Of a stretch of 64,000 nt of DNA, positions 1 to 10,195 are shown piece after piece. Source of the stretch: Lysobacteraceae bacterium PS02340. Its GTDB lineage: Bacteria; Pseudomonadota; Gammaproteobacteria; Xanthomonadales; Xanthomonadaceae. A program made the position numbers and the translations under genes. The stretch's first letter is position 1. Every line of letters starts with the position of its first letter. The notes under the pieces were generated by a model. That model saw only the letters and a list, made by a program, of their open reading frames with translations. It had not been told where the DNA came from and did not search any database. The DNA lies in assembly GCA_029959605.1 (NCBI GenBank), contig JASCOC010000015.1, positions 33,062 to 97,061 of the forward strand, in the 5' to 3' direction.

Positions 1-659
1 AACGGCACCCACTCGCCATCACGCGACTTCACTTCCAGACCCGCCGCCGATGCGCCGACCAGCAGCGTGATCAGGTTGATGTCCTCGTGCGCGCCCGCGC
101 GCTCGTTGGGAATGTCGTCCGAGGTGATCGGCGGGTAATGGATCGGGCGCAGGATCGAATTGCCGTAGTCGGTCTTGTCGACGAAGTAGTTCTCCGGCAG
201 CCCGATGTGCAGCGCCAGCGCCGACAGCACCTTCGAGCCCAGCGCATCGAGCGTCTGGTACAGGCCGTAGCCATGTTCGCGGAAACCCGGGACTTCGGTC
301 GGCCACAGGTTCGGCGGCATGACCTCGCGGTACTTGGAGTCGTCCGGAATCTCGCGGCCGATGTGCCAGAACTCCTTGAGGTCGAAGTGCTTCGCGCCCT
401 TGGCGGTCTCGACGCCGAACGCGGTGTAGCCGCGCGCGCCGCCGCCGCCGGCCACGTGGTAGCGCTTCTTGACGTCTTCGGGCAGCGCGAAGAAGGCCTT
501 GAACACGTCGTAGGCGCCGTCGATCTGCGCCTGCGCAATGCCGTGGCCGTTGATGCCGGCAAAGCCCCACTCGCGGTAGGCGGCGCCGAGTTCGGCAACG
601 AAGGCCTCGCGGTCCGTGTCGAAGCGACGGATGTCGAGCGTGGGAATACGGGGGGTCAT
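1..659 (-). CDS. 2OG-Fe(II) oxygenase, isopenicillin N synthase-like (3' end cut by window)
   Basis: The frame opens with MTPRIPTLDIRRFD, typical of the N-terminal half of isopenicillin N synthase-like 2-oxoglutarate/Fe(II) oxygenases. An HED triplet at about residues 191-193, inside GAHEDINLITLL, supplies the H-x-D part of the iron-binding facial triad. The second histidine and the RxS motif that binds 2-oxoglutarate would lie past the window edge, so only about 219 residues are visible. The start is the ATG at 659, 16 bases after the glmM stop, so it is probably the last visible gene of the trpB-trpA-accD-glmM transcription unit. Members oxidise small molecules in the cytoplasm; the substrate cannot be read from the sequence. 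The family call is firm, the reaction is not. Confidence 0.85.
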   Translation of the reverse strand, partial: MTPRIPTLDIRRFDTDREAFVAELGAAYREWGFAGINGHGIAQAQIDGAYDVFKAFFALPEDVKKRYHVAGGGGARGYTAFGVETAKGAKHFDLKEFWHIGREIPDDSKYREVMPPNLWPTEVPGFREHGYGLYQTLDALGSKVLSALALHIGLPENYFVDKTDYGNSILRPIHYPPITSDDIPNERAGAHEDINLITLLVGASAAGLEVKSRDGEWVP

Positions 660-675
660 CGCGGACTCCTTGGAA

Positions 676-2025
676 TCAGGCAGCGGCCGCGCGCACGGCG
701 TCGGCCAGTTGGTCGAGTGTCGATTGCATCAGGCTGTCGTCGTCGGCCTCGACGGTCACGCGCACGACCGGCTCGGTCCCCGACGGACGCAGGAACGCGC
801 GCCCGCGGCCCTGCACGGCGGCCTGCGCATCGGCGAGCGCGGCCTGCACGGCCGGCGCCTCGGCGGGCTTGGACGCACCTTCGTAACGCACGTTGACGGT
901 CTTCTGCGGCACCTTCGACAGGCCGTGCAGCGCTTCCTGCAGCGACGCGCCGCGGCGGCGCAGCACTTCCAGCACCTGCAGCGCACTGATGATGCCGTCG
1001 CCGGTCGTCGCGCGATCCAGGCACAGCAGATGCCCGGAGGTTTCGCCGCCGAGCACACCGTCGTGTTCGAGCAGCATCTGGTGCACGTAGCGGTCGCCGA
1101 CCTTGGCGCGCGCGAAGCCGATACCGGCTTCGCCGAAGGCGCGCTCCAGGCCGTAGTTGCTCATCAGCGTGCCGACGACCGGGCCCTGCAGGCGACCCGA
1201 CTGCTGCCAGTCGCGCGCGAGCACGTACAGCAGGTCGTCGCCGTCGCGCACGGTGCCATTGGCATCGACGAACAGCACGCGATCGCCGTCGCCGTCGAAG
1301 GCGATGCCGAGATTCGCGCCGCTGCGGCTGACGCGCTCGCTCAGGTGTTCGGGATGGGTGGAACCCACACCGTCGTTGATGTTGACGCCGTTGGGCTCGG
1401 CGCCGATCACCTCGACCTGCGCGCCCAGTTCGCGCAGCACGATCGGACCGACCTGGTAGGTCGCGCCGTTCGCGCAGTCGACGACGATGCGCATGCCGTC
1501 GAGATCGAAACCGCGCGGCACCGAGGCCTTGCAGGCTTCCACGTAGCGGCCGACGGCATCGCGCGTGCGCACGGCTTTGCCGAGCTTCTCGGACGCCACG
1601 GTGCGGAACGGCTGGTCGAGCGCGGCCTCGATCGCGAGTTCGGTCGCATCGTCGAGCTTCTCGCCCTGCGCGCTGAAGAACTTGATGCCGTTGTCGTGAT
1701 GCGGATTGTGCGAGGCGGAAATGACGATGCCGCCGTCGGCGCCGAGCGAGCGCGTCAGGTGCGCGACGGCCGGCGTGGGCATCGGGCCCATCAGCTGCAC
1801 GTCGACACCGGCCGCGACCAGTCCGGCCTCCAGCGCGGCCTCGAACATGTAGTTCGAGATGCGCGTGTCCTTGCCGATCAGCACCTGCGGGCGACGCCAG
1901 TCCCCGCCGCGTCCGCGCAGCGAGTGGCCGTAGGCATTGCCCAGGCGCAGCACGAAATCGGCGGAGATCGAACCCTCACCGACCCGCCCGCGAATGCCGT
2001 CGGTACCGAAGTACCTGCGGCTCAC
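676..2025 (-). CDS. glmM: Phosphoglucosamine mutase GlmM
   Basis: GlmM converts glucosamine-6-phosphate to glucosamine-1-phosphate, a cytoplasmic step toward UDP-GlcNAc for peptidoglycan and lipopolysaccharide. The 449 residues match the family length. They begin [11 protein letters not shown], carry the phosphoserine loop ISASHNP (active serine about residue 105), the Mg-binding loop DGDGDR, the sugar-binding GGETSGH and the C-terminal phosphate-binding RPSGTEP. The start is a GTG at 2025 that overlaps the accD stop by four bases (GTGA), which implies translational coupling. Placing it behind accD links fatty acid and wall precursor supply on one transcript. Identification is secure. Confidence 0.97.
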   Translation of the reverse strand: MSRRYFGTDGIRGRVGEGSISADFVLRLGNAYGHSLRGRGGDWRRPQVLIGKDTRISNYMFEAALEAGLVAAGVDVQLMGPMPTPAVAHLTRSLGADGGIVISASHNPHHDNGIKFFSAQGEKLDDATELAIEAALDQPFRTVASEKLGKAVRTRDAVGRYVEACKASVPRGFDLDGMRIVVDCANGATYQVGPIVLRELGAQVEVIGAEPNGVNINDGVGSTHPEHLSERVSRSGANLGIAFDGDGDRVLFVDANGTVRDGDDLLYVLARDWQQSGRLQGPVVGTLMSNYGLERAFGEAGIGFARAKVGDRYVHQMLLEHDGVLGGETSGHLLCLDRATTGDGIISALQVLEVLRRRGASLQEALHGLSKVPQKTVNVRYEGASKPAEAPAVQAALADAQAAVQGRGRAFLRPSGTEPVVRVTVEADDDSLMQSTLDQLADAVRAAAA

Positions 2026-2903
2026 GCAGCGGCCTCGGTCGGCATGCCCTGCTTCGTCAGCAGCGCCAGCAGATGGGCGACGCGCGGACGCATCTCGCGA
2101 CGGTCGCAGATCTGGTCGATCGCGCCGTGCTCGAGCAGGAATTCCGATGTCTGGAACCCTTCGGGCAGGGTCTCGCGCACCGTCTGTTCGATCACGCGCG
2201 GGCCGGCGAAGCCGATCAGCGCTTCGGGCTCGGCCAGGTTGATGTCGCCGAGCATCGCGAACGACGCCGACGTGCCGCCGTAGGTCGGGTTGGTCAACAC
2301 CGAGATGTACGGCAGGCCGGCTTCGCGCAGACGCGCCAGCGCAGCCGAGGTCTTGGCCATCTGCAGCAACGAGAACATGCTTTCCTGCATGCGCATGCCG
2401 CCACTGGCGGCGAAGCTCACGAGCGGCGCCTGCAGGGTGAGCGCCTGTTCCGCGGCGCGAGCGAACTTCTCGCCGCCGACCGAGCCCATCGAGCCGCCCA
2501 TGTAGGCGAAGTCCATCGCGCAGGCGACGATCGGGCGCCGCATCAGCGTGCCTTGCATCGCGATCAGCGTGTCGCGCTCACCGGTGGCGCGCTGCGCGGC
2601 CTTGATGCGGTCCGAATACTTCTTCTGGTCCTTGAACTTCAGGATGTCGGTCGGGCCCAGATCGGCCGCGATTTCCTGCAGACTGCCCGCGTCCAGGAAC
2701 GCCTTCAGACGCGCGCGGGCACGGATCGCACGATGGAAGTTGCACTTCGGGCAGACCTCCAGATTCTCTTCGAGCTCCGGGCCGTACAGCACGGTGCTGC
2801 AGCGCTCGCACTTCTCCCACAGACCCTCGGGCACGCTGCGCTTCTTGGCCGCGGGCGCATCGGTGCGGATGCGCGGCGGCATGATCTTCTGCAACCAGGA
2901 CAT
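2022..2903 (-). CDS. accD: Acetyl-CoA carboxylase carboxyltransferase subunit beta AccD
   Basis: AccD is the beta half of the carboxyltransferase that moves the carboxyl group from biotin to acetyl-CoA to make malonyl-CoA, the first committed step of fatty acid synthesis. The 293-residue protein has the N-terminal zinc ribbon with cysteines at about 32, 35, 51 and 54, followed by the crotonase-fold core with [11 protein letters not shown] and SGGMRMQE. The start is ATG at 2903. The gene follows trpA after about 170 bases and overlaps glmM by four bases. The trpA-accD neighbourhood is common in gammaproteobacteria. AccA is not in this window. Confidence 0.97.
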   Translation of the reverse strand: MSWLQKIMPPRIRTDAPAAKKRSVPEGLWEKCERCSTVLYGPELEENLEVCPKCNFHRAIRARARLKAFLDAGSLQEIAADLGPTDILKFKDQKKYSDRIKAAQRATGERDTLIAMQGTLMRRPIVACAMDFAYMGGSMGSVGGEKFARAAEQALTLQAPLVSFAASGGMRMQESMFSLLQMAKTSAALARLREAGLPYISVLTNPTYGGTSASFAMLGDINLAEPEALIGFAGPRVIEQTVRETLPEGFQTSEFLLEHGAIDQICDRREMRPRVAHLLALLTKQGMPTEAAA

Positions 2904-3074
2904 GGGCGTATTTCTCCCGACGGCCGCAACGGGGCCGCAAAGCGCGGAAGTGTAACCGACGGGCCACCGGGCTTCCGGCGGGGGGCGTACGGCTCATACC
3001 GCGCCCGCCCGACCCGTCGTGGGGGATATCGAGCCCCCGGCGCCCGCAGGGAACGGCTCGAATCCCGCGCTTGT

Positions 3075-3881
3075 TCAGCCTGCGTCGAGCGCCTTGCGCA
3101 GCGGCGTGAGGAATGCTCCCGCACGCGCGGCAGCCTCGTCCGCATCTGCCGCGCCGTCGAGTGCCGCGACCAGCGCACTGCCGACCACCACGCCATCGGC
3201 ATCGACCGCCATCGCCGCAGCGCTCGCCGCATCGCGGATGCCGAAACCGGCCACCACTGGTGCGCGACTGGCAGCGCGGATGGTCCGCAACCGGGACGAG
3301 GCCTGCGCGGTGTCGAGCCGGTCCGCCGCGCCGGTCACACCCGCGAAACTGACGTAGTACAGATAGCCCTGCGCCCCTGCACACAGCGCGTCGATGCGCG
3401 CATCGGTGGTCGTCGGCGACGCCAGCAGCACCAGCGCGATGCCGGCGCCATCAAAGGCCGCGCGGAATTCGTCGGCCTCCTCGGGCGGCAGATCGACCAG
3501 CAGGACGCCATCCACGCCTGCATCGCCTGCCTGCTTCGCGAACGTCGCCGCGCCACGGATGTCGATCGGATTGAGGTAACCCATCAGCACGACCGGCGTG
3601 GCGTCGTCCTGCGTGCGGAATTCGCGCACCGCGTCGAGCACGTAGGTCATGCCAGCGCCCCGCCCCAGCGCGCGTTCGGAACTGCGCTGGATCGTCGGGC
3701 CGTCGGCCATCGGATCGGAGAACGGCACCCCGAGTTCGATGACATCGGCCCCGGCCGCGACCAGTGCATGCATCACCGGCACCGTGGCTTCGAGCGAGGG
3801 ATCGCCGGCGGTGAAGAACGGAATCAGCGCCTTGCGGCCGGCGGCGCGGAGCACGGCGAAACGGGTGTCGATGCGGTTCAT
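3075..3881 (-). CDS. trpA: Tryptophan synthase alpha subunit TrpA
   Basis: TrpA cleaves indole-3-glycerol phosphate to indole and glyceraldehyde-3-phosphate; indole is channelled to TrpB in the alpha2-beta2 complex. The start is placed at the ATG at 3881 (MNRIDTRFAVL), giving 268 residues and putting the catalytic acids at Glu49 and Asp60 (VIELGVPFSDPMAD), the positions known for the family. An in-frame ATG 54 bases upstream would add an unconserved tail. The phosphate-binding glycines lie near the C-terminus (VAGFGIRD, VVGSALV). Unusually, trpA is separated from trpB by a small secreted-protein gene. Confidence 0.96.
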   Translation of the reverse strand: MNRIDTRFAVLRAAGRKALIPFFTAGDPSLEATVPVMHALVAAGADVIELGVPFSDPMADGPTIQRSSERALGRGAGMTYVLDAVREFRTQDDATPVVLMGYLNPIDIRGAATFAKQAGDAGVDGVLLVDLPPEEADEFRAAFDGAGIALVLLASPTTTDARIDALCAGAQGYLYYVSFAGVTGAADRLDTAQASSRLRTIRAASRAPVVAGFGIRDAASAAAMAVDADGVVVGSALVAALDGAADADEAAARAGAFLTPLRKALDAG

Positions 3882-3925
3882 GGGTTCCGGCGTTGAAAGG
3901 TTCGATTGGGAGGGCGATGCAGACA

Positions 3926-4447
3926 TCAGACGCATCCTTCCGACAACGTGATCGCGTCAGCCAGACCCCAGAGAATGACGGTCACGGTGTCGTCCGGCAC
4001 CTCGACGCGGACCCCACGATTCCGCTTTTCGTCCAGCCACGACAGATAGACACCGGGCGGCCAAGCGTACTTGTGAAAATCCAGATCGAGCGGCTCGTTT
4101 GGGAACAGCCTCGCCGCATATCGAAGCGACATGCCGACACGCAGCCCGAACGGCGCGTCCGGCTGTGTCTCAGACTCCGCGTTCCCGTCCAGCCCCACTT
4201 CGAAACGCGCCACGCGACCATCTATCAGCATCATCCCAACGCCAGCCGGCAACGTGCCACCGTGCAACCTCGCGCATTCGGCGCGGTTGCCACCATCGCT
4301 CACGTCCCACTCCGGTCCGAACCCGGTGATATCGACGGCATCTCCGATCCGGAACTCGCCGACACGGTCATGCGGCCACGCATCGGCGGATGCGGGCATC
4401 GCAGCGGGGGACAGCATGGCTGCCAGCAAGCAGACGCCCGTTCTCAC
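3926..4447 (-). CDS. Hypothetical secreted protein between trpB and trpA
   Basis: The function is not recognised. The 173-residue product starts with a probable Sec signal peptide ([12 protein letters not shown], then a predicted cut after ASA near residue 22). The mature part of about 150 residues is rich in beta-type segments and charged residues and shows no known catalytic motif. Residues near 100-115 ([16 protein letters not shown]) resemble the short RIGDAV or VGMS motifs of small periplasmic proteins, but this is only a likeness. Its GTG start overlaps the trpB stop by four bases (GTGA) and trpA begins 44 bases after its stop, so it is almost certainly cotranscribed with trpBA. A periplasmic protein has no obvious role in tryptophan synthesis. 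Confidence 0.75.
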   Translation of the reverse strand: MRTGVCLLAAMLSPAAMPASADAWPHDRVGEFRIGDAVDITGFGPEWDVSDGGNRAECARLHGGTLPAGVGMMLIDGRVARFEVGLDGNAESETQPDAPFGLRVGMSLRYAARLFPNEPLDLDFHKYAWPPGVYLSWLDEKRNRGVRVEVPDDTVTVILWGLADAITLSEGCV

Positions 4448-5661
4448 AGTACGAACCCTTCCCGCTGCGCGATCGTGTGCACGTCCTTGTCGCCGCGACC
4501 GGACAGGTTGGCGAGCACGATCGCGTCCTTCGGCAGCTCGCGGGCGAGCTTGATCGCCTGCGCGATGGCGTGGCTGGATTCGAGTGCGGCGAGGATGCCT
4601 TCGGTCTTCGCGAGCTGGTGGAATGCGGCCAGGGCTTCGTCGTCCGTGATCCCGACGTACTGCGCGCGGCCGGCGTCGGCGAGGAAGGAATGCTCGGGTC
4701 CCACGCCCGGGTAATCGAGGCCGGCGGAGACCGAATGCGTTTCGGTGATCTGGCCGTCGTCGTCGCAGATCACGTAGGTGCGGTTGCCGTGCAGCACACC
4801 GGGGCGGCCGGCAGCGATCGAAGCTGCATGACGTCCGGTGTCGATGCCATCGCCCGCCGCTTCAGCGCCGACGATGCGCACGCCCGGATCGTTGAGGAAC
4901 GCATGGAACAGGCCGATCGCGTTGCTGCCGCCGCCGACGCAGGCGGTGATCGCATCGGGCAGGCGGCCGTATTCGGCCAGCATCTGCTCGCGCGCTTCGC
5001 GGCCGACGATGGCGTTGAAGTCACGGACCATGCGCGGATACGGATCGGGACCGGCGACGGTGCCGATGATGTAAAAGGTGTCGGCGATATTCGTCACCCA
5101 GTCGCGCATCGCCTCGTTGAGCGCGTCCTTGAGCGTCGCCGAGCCCGAGGTCACCGGCACGACTTCCGCGCCCAGCAGACGCATCCGGTAGACGTTGATC
5201 TTCTGCCGCTCGATGTCGGTCGCGCCCATGTAGACGACGCATTCCAGACCGAGCCGCGCGGCCACGGTCGCCGATGCGACGCCATGCTGGCCGGCGCCGG
5301 TCTCGGCGATGATCCGGGTCTTGCCCATGCGGCTGGCGAGCAGCGCCTGGCCGATGGTGTTGTTGATCTTGTGCGCGCCGGTGTGGTTCAGGTCCTCACG
5401 CTTGAGCAGGATGCGCGCGCCGCCGACAGCATCGCTGAGCCGTTCGGCGTGATAGATCGGGCTCGGCCGGCCGACGTAGTGCGCGAGATCCTTGTCGAAG
5501 GCCTGCTGGAAGGCGCGATCGGCCTTGGCGGTGTCATAGGCCGCCGCGAGTTCGGCGATCGGCCCCATCAGGGTTTCCGCGACGAAGCGCCCGCCGTAGC
5601 GGCCGAAATGGCCGTTGGCATCGGGATAGGCGTGGTAATCGGTGATCGGAGACTGCGACAT
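4444..5661 (-). CDS. trpB: Tryptophan synthase beta subunit TrpB
   Basis: TrpB is the PLP enzyme that condenses indole with serine to give tryptophan. The start is the ATG at 5661 ([14 protein letters not shown]), giving 405 residues; a GTG four codons upstream is possible but would add only MHLP. The PLP lysine is at about residue 98 in HTGAHKIN, with the phosphate-binding glycine-rich loop [10 protein letters not shown] further on. The gene is transcribed away from a LysR regulator, and the 94-base gap between them carries two related operator-like boxes. This resembles the TrpI-controlled trpBA arrangement of pseudomonads. A small secreted-protein gene follows with a four-base overlap. Confidence 0.97.
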   Translation of the reverse strand: MSQSPITDYHAYPDANGHFGRYGGRFVAETLMGPIAELAAAYDTAKADRAFQQAFDKDLAHYVGRPSPIYHAERLSDAVGGARILLKREDLNHTGAHKINNTIGQALLASRMGKTRIIAETGAGQHGVASATVAARLGLECVVYMGATDIERQKINVYRMRLLGAEVVPVTSGSATLKDALNEAMRDWVTNIADTFYIIGTVAGPDPYPRMVRDFNAIVGREAREQMLAEYGRLPDAITACVGGGSNAIGLFHAFLNDPGVRIVGAEAAGDGIDTGRHAASIAAGRPGVLHGNRTYVICDDDGQITETHSVSAGLDYPGVGPEHSFLADAGRAQYVGITDDEALAAFHQLAKTEGILAALESSHAIAQAIKLARELPKDAIVLANLSGRGDKDVHTIAQREGFVL

Positions 5662-5690
5662 CGGGAGGTGCACGGTGCGGGCTGGTCTGC

Positions 5691-5745
5691 ACTCTAACGC
5701 ACACGTCGCTGCACCAGAATCGATAAGATCTGACGCATACGTCAG
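5691..5745. promoter_or_regulatory. Divergent trpB/LysR control region with two operator-like boxes
   Basis: A perfect inverted repeat, CTGACG-CATA-CGTCAG, occupies 5730-5745. A related sequence, ACGCACACGTC, lies at 5697-5707, 36 bases from the matching ACGCATACGTC core of the first. On the minus strand, TTCTGG (5719-5714), 17 bases and TAGAGT (5696-5691) make a plausible trpB promoter, with the second box inside its spacer and the palindrome centred near -53. On the plus strand a GATAAG at 5722-5727 would start the regulator transcript inside the palindrome. This is the classic geometry of a LysR activator that also represses itself. Sites are seen; the protein that binds them is inferred. 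Confidence 0.55.
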
Positions 5746-5755
5746 GAAATGTCAC

Positions 5756-6640
5756 ATGCCGGACAGCGATCTGCCACCGCTCAACGCGCTCCGCGCCTTC
5801 GAGGCCGCCGCGCGCTTGGGCAGCCTGAGCCGCGCGGCCGAAGTCCTGCACGTGACCCACGGCGCGATCAGCCGCCAAGTACGTCTGCTCGAAGACGCAC
5901 TCGGCACGCCGCTGTTCGTGCGCGCCGGTCGCGGCCTGCGGCTCACGCCGGCCGGCATGCGCATGCGCGACGCCGCCGGTGATGCCTTCGCGCGCCTGCA
6001 GGGCGCCGCCGCCGCGATCCGCCGCTCGGGCACGTCGCCTGCGCGCGTGCTCGGGTGCCCGGGCAGCCTGCTCGCCCGCTGGATGATTCCGCGACTGCCG
6101 CGCCTGACCGACGCCCTGCCCGATCTGAAGCTGCACCTGTCGCCGCACGAAGGTGCGTTCCCGGCGTCACTGGAGGGATTCGACGCCGCGCTGCTGATCG
6201 GCACGCCCCCGTGGCCTGCCGCGTGGACGGTGCGCGCACTCGCACCGGAGCGCATCGGACCGGTGCTCAGCGCACGCCACGCCGACGCCACGCGCCTCGC
6301 AGCGTTGACGCCCGAGGCGCTGCTGCGCGAACCGCTGCTGCACACGACCTCGCGCCCGCAGGCCTGGCCGACCTGGGCCGCACTGCAGGGCGCCGCGTCG
6401 CCGGACGCTCTCGGCACGGGATTCGAGCATCTGTATTTCCTGCTCGAAGCCGCGGCCGCCGGCCTCGGTGTCGCCATCGCGCCGCAGGAACTCGTCGCCG
6501 ATGATCTCGCCGCCGGCCGCCTGCTGGCGCCCTGGGGCTTCGTCGAAACCGAGGCCAGGTGGGTGCTGGCGACGCGGCGCGACGACGACGATGCGCGACT
6601 CGATGCGCTGGCGGAGTGGCTCAGGCAGGAGTTGGCCTGA
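5756..6640 (+). CDS. LysR-family transcriptional regulator, probable TrpI-like activator of trpB
   Basis: The 294-residue protein has the LysR N-terminal winged helix-turn-helix (residues about 6-65: LNALRAFEAAARLGSLSRAA, then HGAISRQVRLLE) and a C-terminal effector-binding domain. The start is the ATG at 5756, eight bases behind AGGAA; in-frame codons upstream would run into the divergent promoter. Its position, transcribed away from trpB and converging on trpF, and the GcvA/TrpI-type helix sequence suggest that it activates trpB in response to indole-3-glycerol phosphate. That effector is known for pseudomonad TrpI and is inferred here. The stop codon sits inside a hairpin shared with the end of trpF. 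Confidence 0.9.
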   Translation: MPDSDLPPLNALRAFEAAARLGSLSRAAEVLHVTHGAISRQVRLLEDALGTPLFVRAGRGLRLTPAGMRMRDAAGDAFARLQGAAAAIRRSGTSPARVLGCPGSLLARWMIPRLPRLTDALPDLKLHLSPHEGAFPASLEGFDAALLIGTPPWPAAWTVRALAPERIGPVLSARHADATRLAALTPEALLREPLLHTTSRPQAWPTWAALQGAASPDALGTGFEHLYFLLEAAAAGLGVAIAPQELVADDLAAGRLLAPWGFVETEARWVLATRRDDDDARLDALAEWLRQELA

Positions 6641-6652
6641 CGTCGTCAGGCC
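6634..6652. terminator. Hairpin at the convergent LysR/trpF ends
   Basis: GGCCTGAC and GTCAGGCC pair across a three-base loop and enclose the LysR stop codon. No run of T follows on either strand, so this would be a weak or Rho-assisted terminator at best. The spacer to the trpF stop at 6745 holds nothing else I recognise. Confidence 0.35.
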
Positions 6653-6744
6653 GTCGTGGGAATGCGCTCACGCGCGATGGGGCGCTACCGGAAAGTGCCG
6701 TCGCACACGAGCGCGCATAGGCATCTACATTCCGGAGCTGACGA

Positions 6745-7380
6745 TCAGCGCGTGCCGCGCACCGCCTCGACGAATGCGCGCATCCGCGCCGCATCCTTGA
6801 TGCCCGGCGCGGATTCGATGCCGCTGGACACATCGACGCCTGCCGGACGCGCAATGTCGATCGCCTGCGCGACGTTGCCCGCGTCGAGGCCGCCCGCGAG
6901 CCAGAACGGCTTATCCAGCGACGTTGGCAGCGCGGCCCAGTCGAAGCGTTCGCCACTGCCACCGGGTTCGCCTGCAGCATGACCGTCGAACAGGAACGCC
7001 GAAGCGTTCGGCCACGCATGGAGCGTGCGCAGCGCCGCGGCCGGATCGCCGCCCATCGCGATCGCCTTCCAGTACGGCAGACCGAACCCCGCGCAGAACG
7101 CGTCGTCCTCCGCGCCGTGGAACTGCAGGATGTCCGGCCGCACGGTCGACACGATGGCCGCGACTTCGTCGGCCGGGTTGTCCATCGTCAACGCGACGAC
7201 GCGGATCGACGCCGGCACCGCCTCGCGCAACACGCGCGCGTCCTCGGGCGTCAGGCGACGCGCACTGCGCGCCGCGAACACGAAACCGATGCAGTCGACG
7301 CCGAGTGCAACCGCTTCGGCGACGTCCTCGGCCCGGGTCAGGCCACAGAACTTGATCATCGTGGACGCCGCGGCGCTCAT
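6745..7380 (-). CDS. trpF: Phosphoribosylanthranilate isomerase TrpF
   Basis: TrpF isomerises N-(5-phosphoribosyl)anthranilate to CdRP, the third step of tryptophan synthesis, in a monomeric (beta/alpha)8 barrel. The 211 residues include the catalytic cysteine in IKFCGLT (about residue 12), the HFHGAED-like segment LQFHGAED, and C-terminal phosphate-binding glycines ([18 protein letters not shown]). The ATG at 7380 overlaps the truA stop by four bases (ATGA). A second ATG seven codons on (MIKFCG) is the other possible start. The truA-trpF-trpB neighbourhood is typical of Xanthomonadaceae and pseudomonads. Confidence 0.96.
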   Translation of the reverse strand: MSAAASTMIKFCGLTRAEDVAEAVALGVDCIGFVFAARSARRLTPEDARVLREAVPASIRVVALTMDNPADEVAAIVSTVRPDILQFHGAEDDAFCAGFGLPYWKAIAMGGDPAAALRTLHAWPNASAFLFDGHAAGEPGGSGERFDWAALPTSLDKPFWLAGGLDAGNVAQAIDIARPAGVDVSSGIESAPGIKDAARMRAFVEAVRGTR

Positions 7381-8165
7381 GGCGTCAGCGTCACTTCCGC
7401 CGGCAACTCCCACTCCGGCGGATACAGCGGTCCGAGGAACACGAGGCCGGCCGCCGGCGCGGTGGGCCCTGCGACGCTGCGATCGCGACCGGCCAACAGC
7501 TCGCCGATCCAGGCTTCGGGCTGCTCGCCCGCGCCGACGACGAGCAGAGAGCCGACGATGTTGCGCACCATGTGATGCAGGAAGGCATTGGCCTGCACTT
7601 CGACGATGACCTCGTCACCATCGCGCGTCACCGCGATGCGTTGCAGGTCGCGACGCGCATGCGGAGCCTGGCAGTGCACGGTGCGGAAGGCGGAGAAATC
7701 CTGTTCGCCCAGCAACGCCTGCGCGGCGCGGTGCATGGCGTCGGCATCGAGCGGGCGCAGCTCCCACGACAGGTACTGCCGGTGCAACGCCGGCCGCACC
7801 GGCCGGTTGATGAGCCGGTAGCGGTAGTGCCGCGCACGCGCGGAGAAACGGGCGCTGAAATCGTCGGAGACCGGCTGCGCCCAGCGCACGCAGACCGCAG
7901 GCGGCAGGTGCGCGGTGGTCCCGAGCATCCACGCACGCGGCGTGCGCACGGCGTCGGTGTCGAAATGCACGACCTGGCAGCGCGCGTGCACACCGGCATC
8001 GGTACGGCCCGCGCACGTGGTCACGACCGGATGCGCGGCGACGCGCGACAGCGCGTTCTCGAGCGCGGCCTGCACAGAGCCTGGGCCGGTCTCGGCGGCC
8101 TTGCCCAGCCGCTGCCAACCGTGAAACCCATGGCCGTCGTACTCGACGCCAATCGCGACCCGCAT
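7377..8165 (-). CDS. truA: tRNA pseudouridine(38-40) synthase TruA
   Basis: TruA makes pseudouridine at positions 38-40 in the anticodon arm of many tRNAs. The start is the ATG at 8165 ([18 protein letters not shown]), giving 262 residues, the usual length. The catalytic aspartate is about residue 56 in the signature GRTDAGVHA, and the conserved RxxRHYRYRL and [11 protein letters not shown] segments follow. The frame stays open a further 180 codons upstream across the end of fimV, but that part has no TruA homology. The gene lies 8 bases after fimV and overlaps trpF. Confidence 0.97.
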   Translation of the reverse strand: MRVAIGVEYDGHGFHGWQRLGKAAETGPGSVQAALENALSRVAAHPVVTTCAGRTDAGVHARCQVVHFDTDAVRTPRAWMLGTTAHLPPAVCVRWAQPVSDDFSARFSARARHYRYRLINRPVRPALHRQYLSWELRPLDADAMHRAAQALLGEQDFSAFRTVHCQAPHARRDLQRIAVTRDGDEVIVEVQANAFLHHMVRNIVGSLLVVGAGEQPEAWIGELLAGRDRSVAGPTAPAAGLVFLGPLYPPEWELPAEVTLTP

Positions 8166-8173
8166 CGTGTGGC

Positions 8174-10009
8174 TCAGCCCAGGGTGCGTAGCAGCTGCGC
8201 GGCCTGCGCGGCGGCCGCCAGATCGTCGCCTTCCACCACTTCCAGCAGCAGGCTGCGCGCGGTGTCGGTGTCGCCCAGATCGATGTAGGCGCGCGCCAGT
8301 TCGATGCGCTCCACGCCGATCGGCGTCTCGACGGCGTCGCCGCTGTCGAGTTCGACCGGCGCGTTGCCGGCCGGTGTCGCATCGACGACCGGTACGGCCT
8401 CGGGTTCGACCGGCTCGACCGGCGATGCCGTCGGCGCATGCCAGGTGGGGCCGCCGGACACGGGCGACGCGACGACCGGCGCAGGGTCGACGACCGGTGC
8501 AGGCGCTTCCCGCACGAACGCAGGCGGTGTCGCCGGCTCCGGCACGGTCACCACCGGTGCGGCCGGTTCGGCGGTCGACGTCGGCAGACCCGCGGCCAGC
8601 GCGGCGCTGTCGAACGGACGCTTCGGGGTCGGCGTGCGGCCACGACGGCCGAGCAGGAAAGCGAGCGCGGCGACGACGAGGATCGCGACGCCCAGCCACA
8701 GCCACGGCACCGGTGCGGCCACGCTGGTCTGCTGCTGGTTGGTCGCGTCCATGCGCTGCTGCGCAGCGGCGAGTTCAGCGTCCTTGAGCTGGATCAGCTG
8801 CTGCTGTTGCTGCTGCAGCTGTTCGAGATCGTCGAGGCGGGCCTTGAGTTCGTCGATCTCCGCAGTGCGGGCGGCGACGGTCTCGTTGGCCTGTTGCAGT
8901 TCCTGACGCAGCATGTCGCCTCCAGCGCCGGCAGCGATGCCGGATTGGGTGCCCGCCGGCTGGCTGTCGCTGGCGGGCGGTGTGATTTCGAGTCGTGCAT
9001 CGGCGGTGCGCGGGGCTGCGGCCGGCGGCGTGGCGGCCGCGGTCGTCGTCGTCGCATCGGCCACGGGATCTGCGGGCTGCGGCGCGGGACGGCGCATCTC
9101 GCGCCACTGGCCCACCTGTTCGCGCACCACGGCATTCGCCTCGGCAGCGCTGAACTGCGACCAGGCATCGCGCGCCGGCACCCGCAGCACCGCGCCCTGG
9201 CGGATCAGGTTGAGGTTGCCGCCGATGAAGGCATCCGGGTTCGTGCGCAACAGCAACAACATCGCCTGGTTGACGCTGATGCCGGCTTCGTCGGCGAGCG
9301 GCGCGGCGATCGACGACAGCGTCTGTCCCGGGCGCACTGCGGGCAGCGCATCGCCCGGCGTGACCACAGCGGCGGCAGGACGCGCCGCGGGTGCGGGCGT
9401 CGGTGCAGGGGCCGGTGCAGGCGTCGGTGGTGGCGTGGTGGCGATCGCCTCGCTGGCCGGCGCCGGCTCTGCGGGCGCGGACGCCTGCTGCGGCGGTGGC
9501 GCGGGCGGTGCCTGCACGGGCGCGGGCGCAGCAGCCGGTGGACGCACGATGCTCGGTGCCGGCGCAGCCACCGGCGCCTGGATCGTCGGCTGCGCGGGCG
9601 CGGCGACGGTATCGGGCACGGCAACCAGCGCGGAGTATTCGCGGACCAGACGGCCCTGCCCCCAGTCGACTTCGACCAGGAACGTCAGCGCTTCCTGCGT
9701 CACCGGCGCGGCGCTGGTGACACGGATCACCGGCCGCCCGCTCCGGTCGAGCGCGACATTGAACTGCAGATCGGACACCACACCGCGCGGCGGCTCGAGG
9801 CCGATGCGCGCGAAGGTCTCGGGCGATGCGAGACGTGCCTGCAGCTGGCGCAGCTCGGCCGGATCGCTGGAGACGACGGGAATTTCCGCCAGCAGCGGTT
9901 GGCCCTGCTGCGAGCGGACCTCGATGCGGCCCAGCCCCAGCGCGAGCACGGGCCCGGCCAGGGCCAACAGGCCACCGGCCAGCAACAGACGCGGAAGGAT
10001 GCGCGACAC
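8174..10009 (-). CDS. fimV: FimV/HubP-family pilus and polarity protein
   Basis: FimV (HubP) proteins organise the cell pole and support type IV pilus assembly. The chosen start is the GTG at 10009, preceded by AGGGGA at good spacing. It gives a signal peptide ([13 protein letters not shown], cut after VLA) followed by the family hallmark [16 protein letters not shown]. In order: N-terminal FimV domain (about 25-150), a Pro/Ala-rich linker, a LysM-like peptidoglycan-binding domain (about 220-275), another linker, a Gln-rich coiled coil (about 370-430), one transmembrane helix ([19 protein letters not shown]), an acidic cytoplasmic tail, and the short C-terminal FimV motif [14 protein letters not shown]. 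At 611 residues it is shorter than Pseudomonas FimV. Confidence 0.93.
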   Translation of the reverse strand: MSRILPRLLLAGGLLALAGPVLALGLGRIEVRSQQGQPLLAEIPVVSSDPAELRQLQARLASPETFARIGLEPPRGVVSDLQFNVALDRSGRPVIRVTSAAPVTQEALTFLVEVDWGQGRLVREYSALVAVPDTVAAPAQPTIQAPVAAPAPSIVRPPAAAPAPVQAPPAPPPQQASAPAEPAPASEAIATTPPPTPAPAPAPTPAPAARPAAAVVTPGDALPAVRPGQTLSSIAAPLADEAGISVNQAMLLLLRTNPDAFIGGNLNLIRQGAVLRVPARDAWSQFSAAEANAVVREQVGQWREMRRPAPQPADPVADATTTTAAATPPAAAPRTADARLEITPPASDSQPAGTQSGIAAGAGGDMLRQELQQANETVAARTAEIDELKARLDDLEQLQQQQQQLIQLKDAELAAAQQRMDATNQQQTSVAAPVPWLWLGVAILVVAALAFLLGRRGRTPTPKRPFDSAALAAGLPTSTAEPAAPVVTVPEPATPPAFVREAPAPVVDPAPVVASPVSGGPTWHAPTASPVEPVEPEAVPVVDATPAGNAPVELDSGDAVETPIGVERIELARAYIDLGDTDTARSLLLEVVEGDDLAAAAQAAQLLRTLG

Positions 10010-10195
10010 GAACGTCCCCTGTTTCTTGCGGGCTTGCCCCACCCGGCATTGCCGGGCCTGCTGCCGATGATCCGGATTCATCCGGCGACTGTAGCGGCGC
10101 GGACTCCCGCTCCGCAACGCGCGATGCGTCACCGCATCGCGCCAGTATCCACGCAACACGCCGCAGCCGTGGCTGCGACGCGGCATCGCGCGGGC

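Noticed and set aside
3882..3935. An earlier start for trpA
   Set aside because: The extra 18 residues are not conserved, and the ATG at 3881 places the catalytic Glu49 and Asp60 at the family positions.
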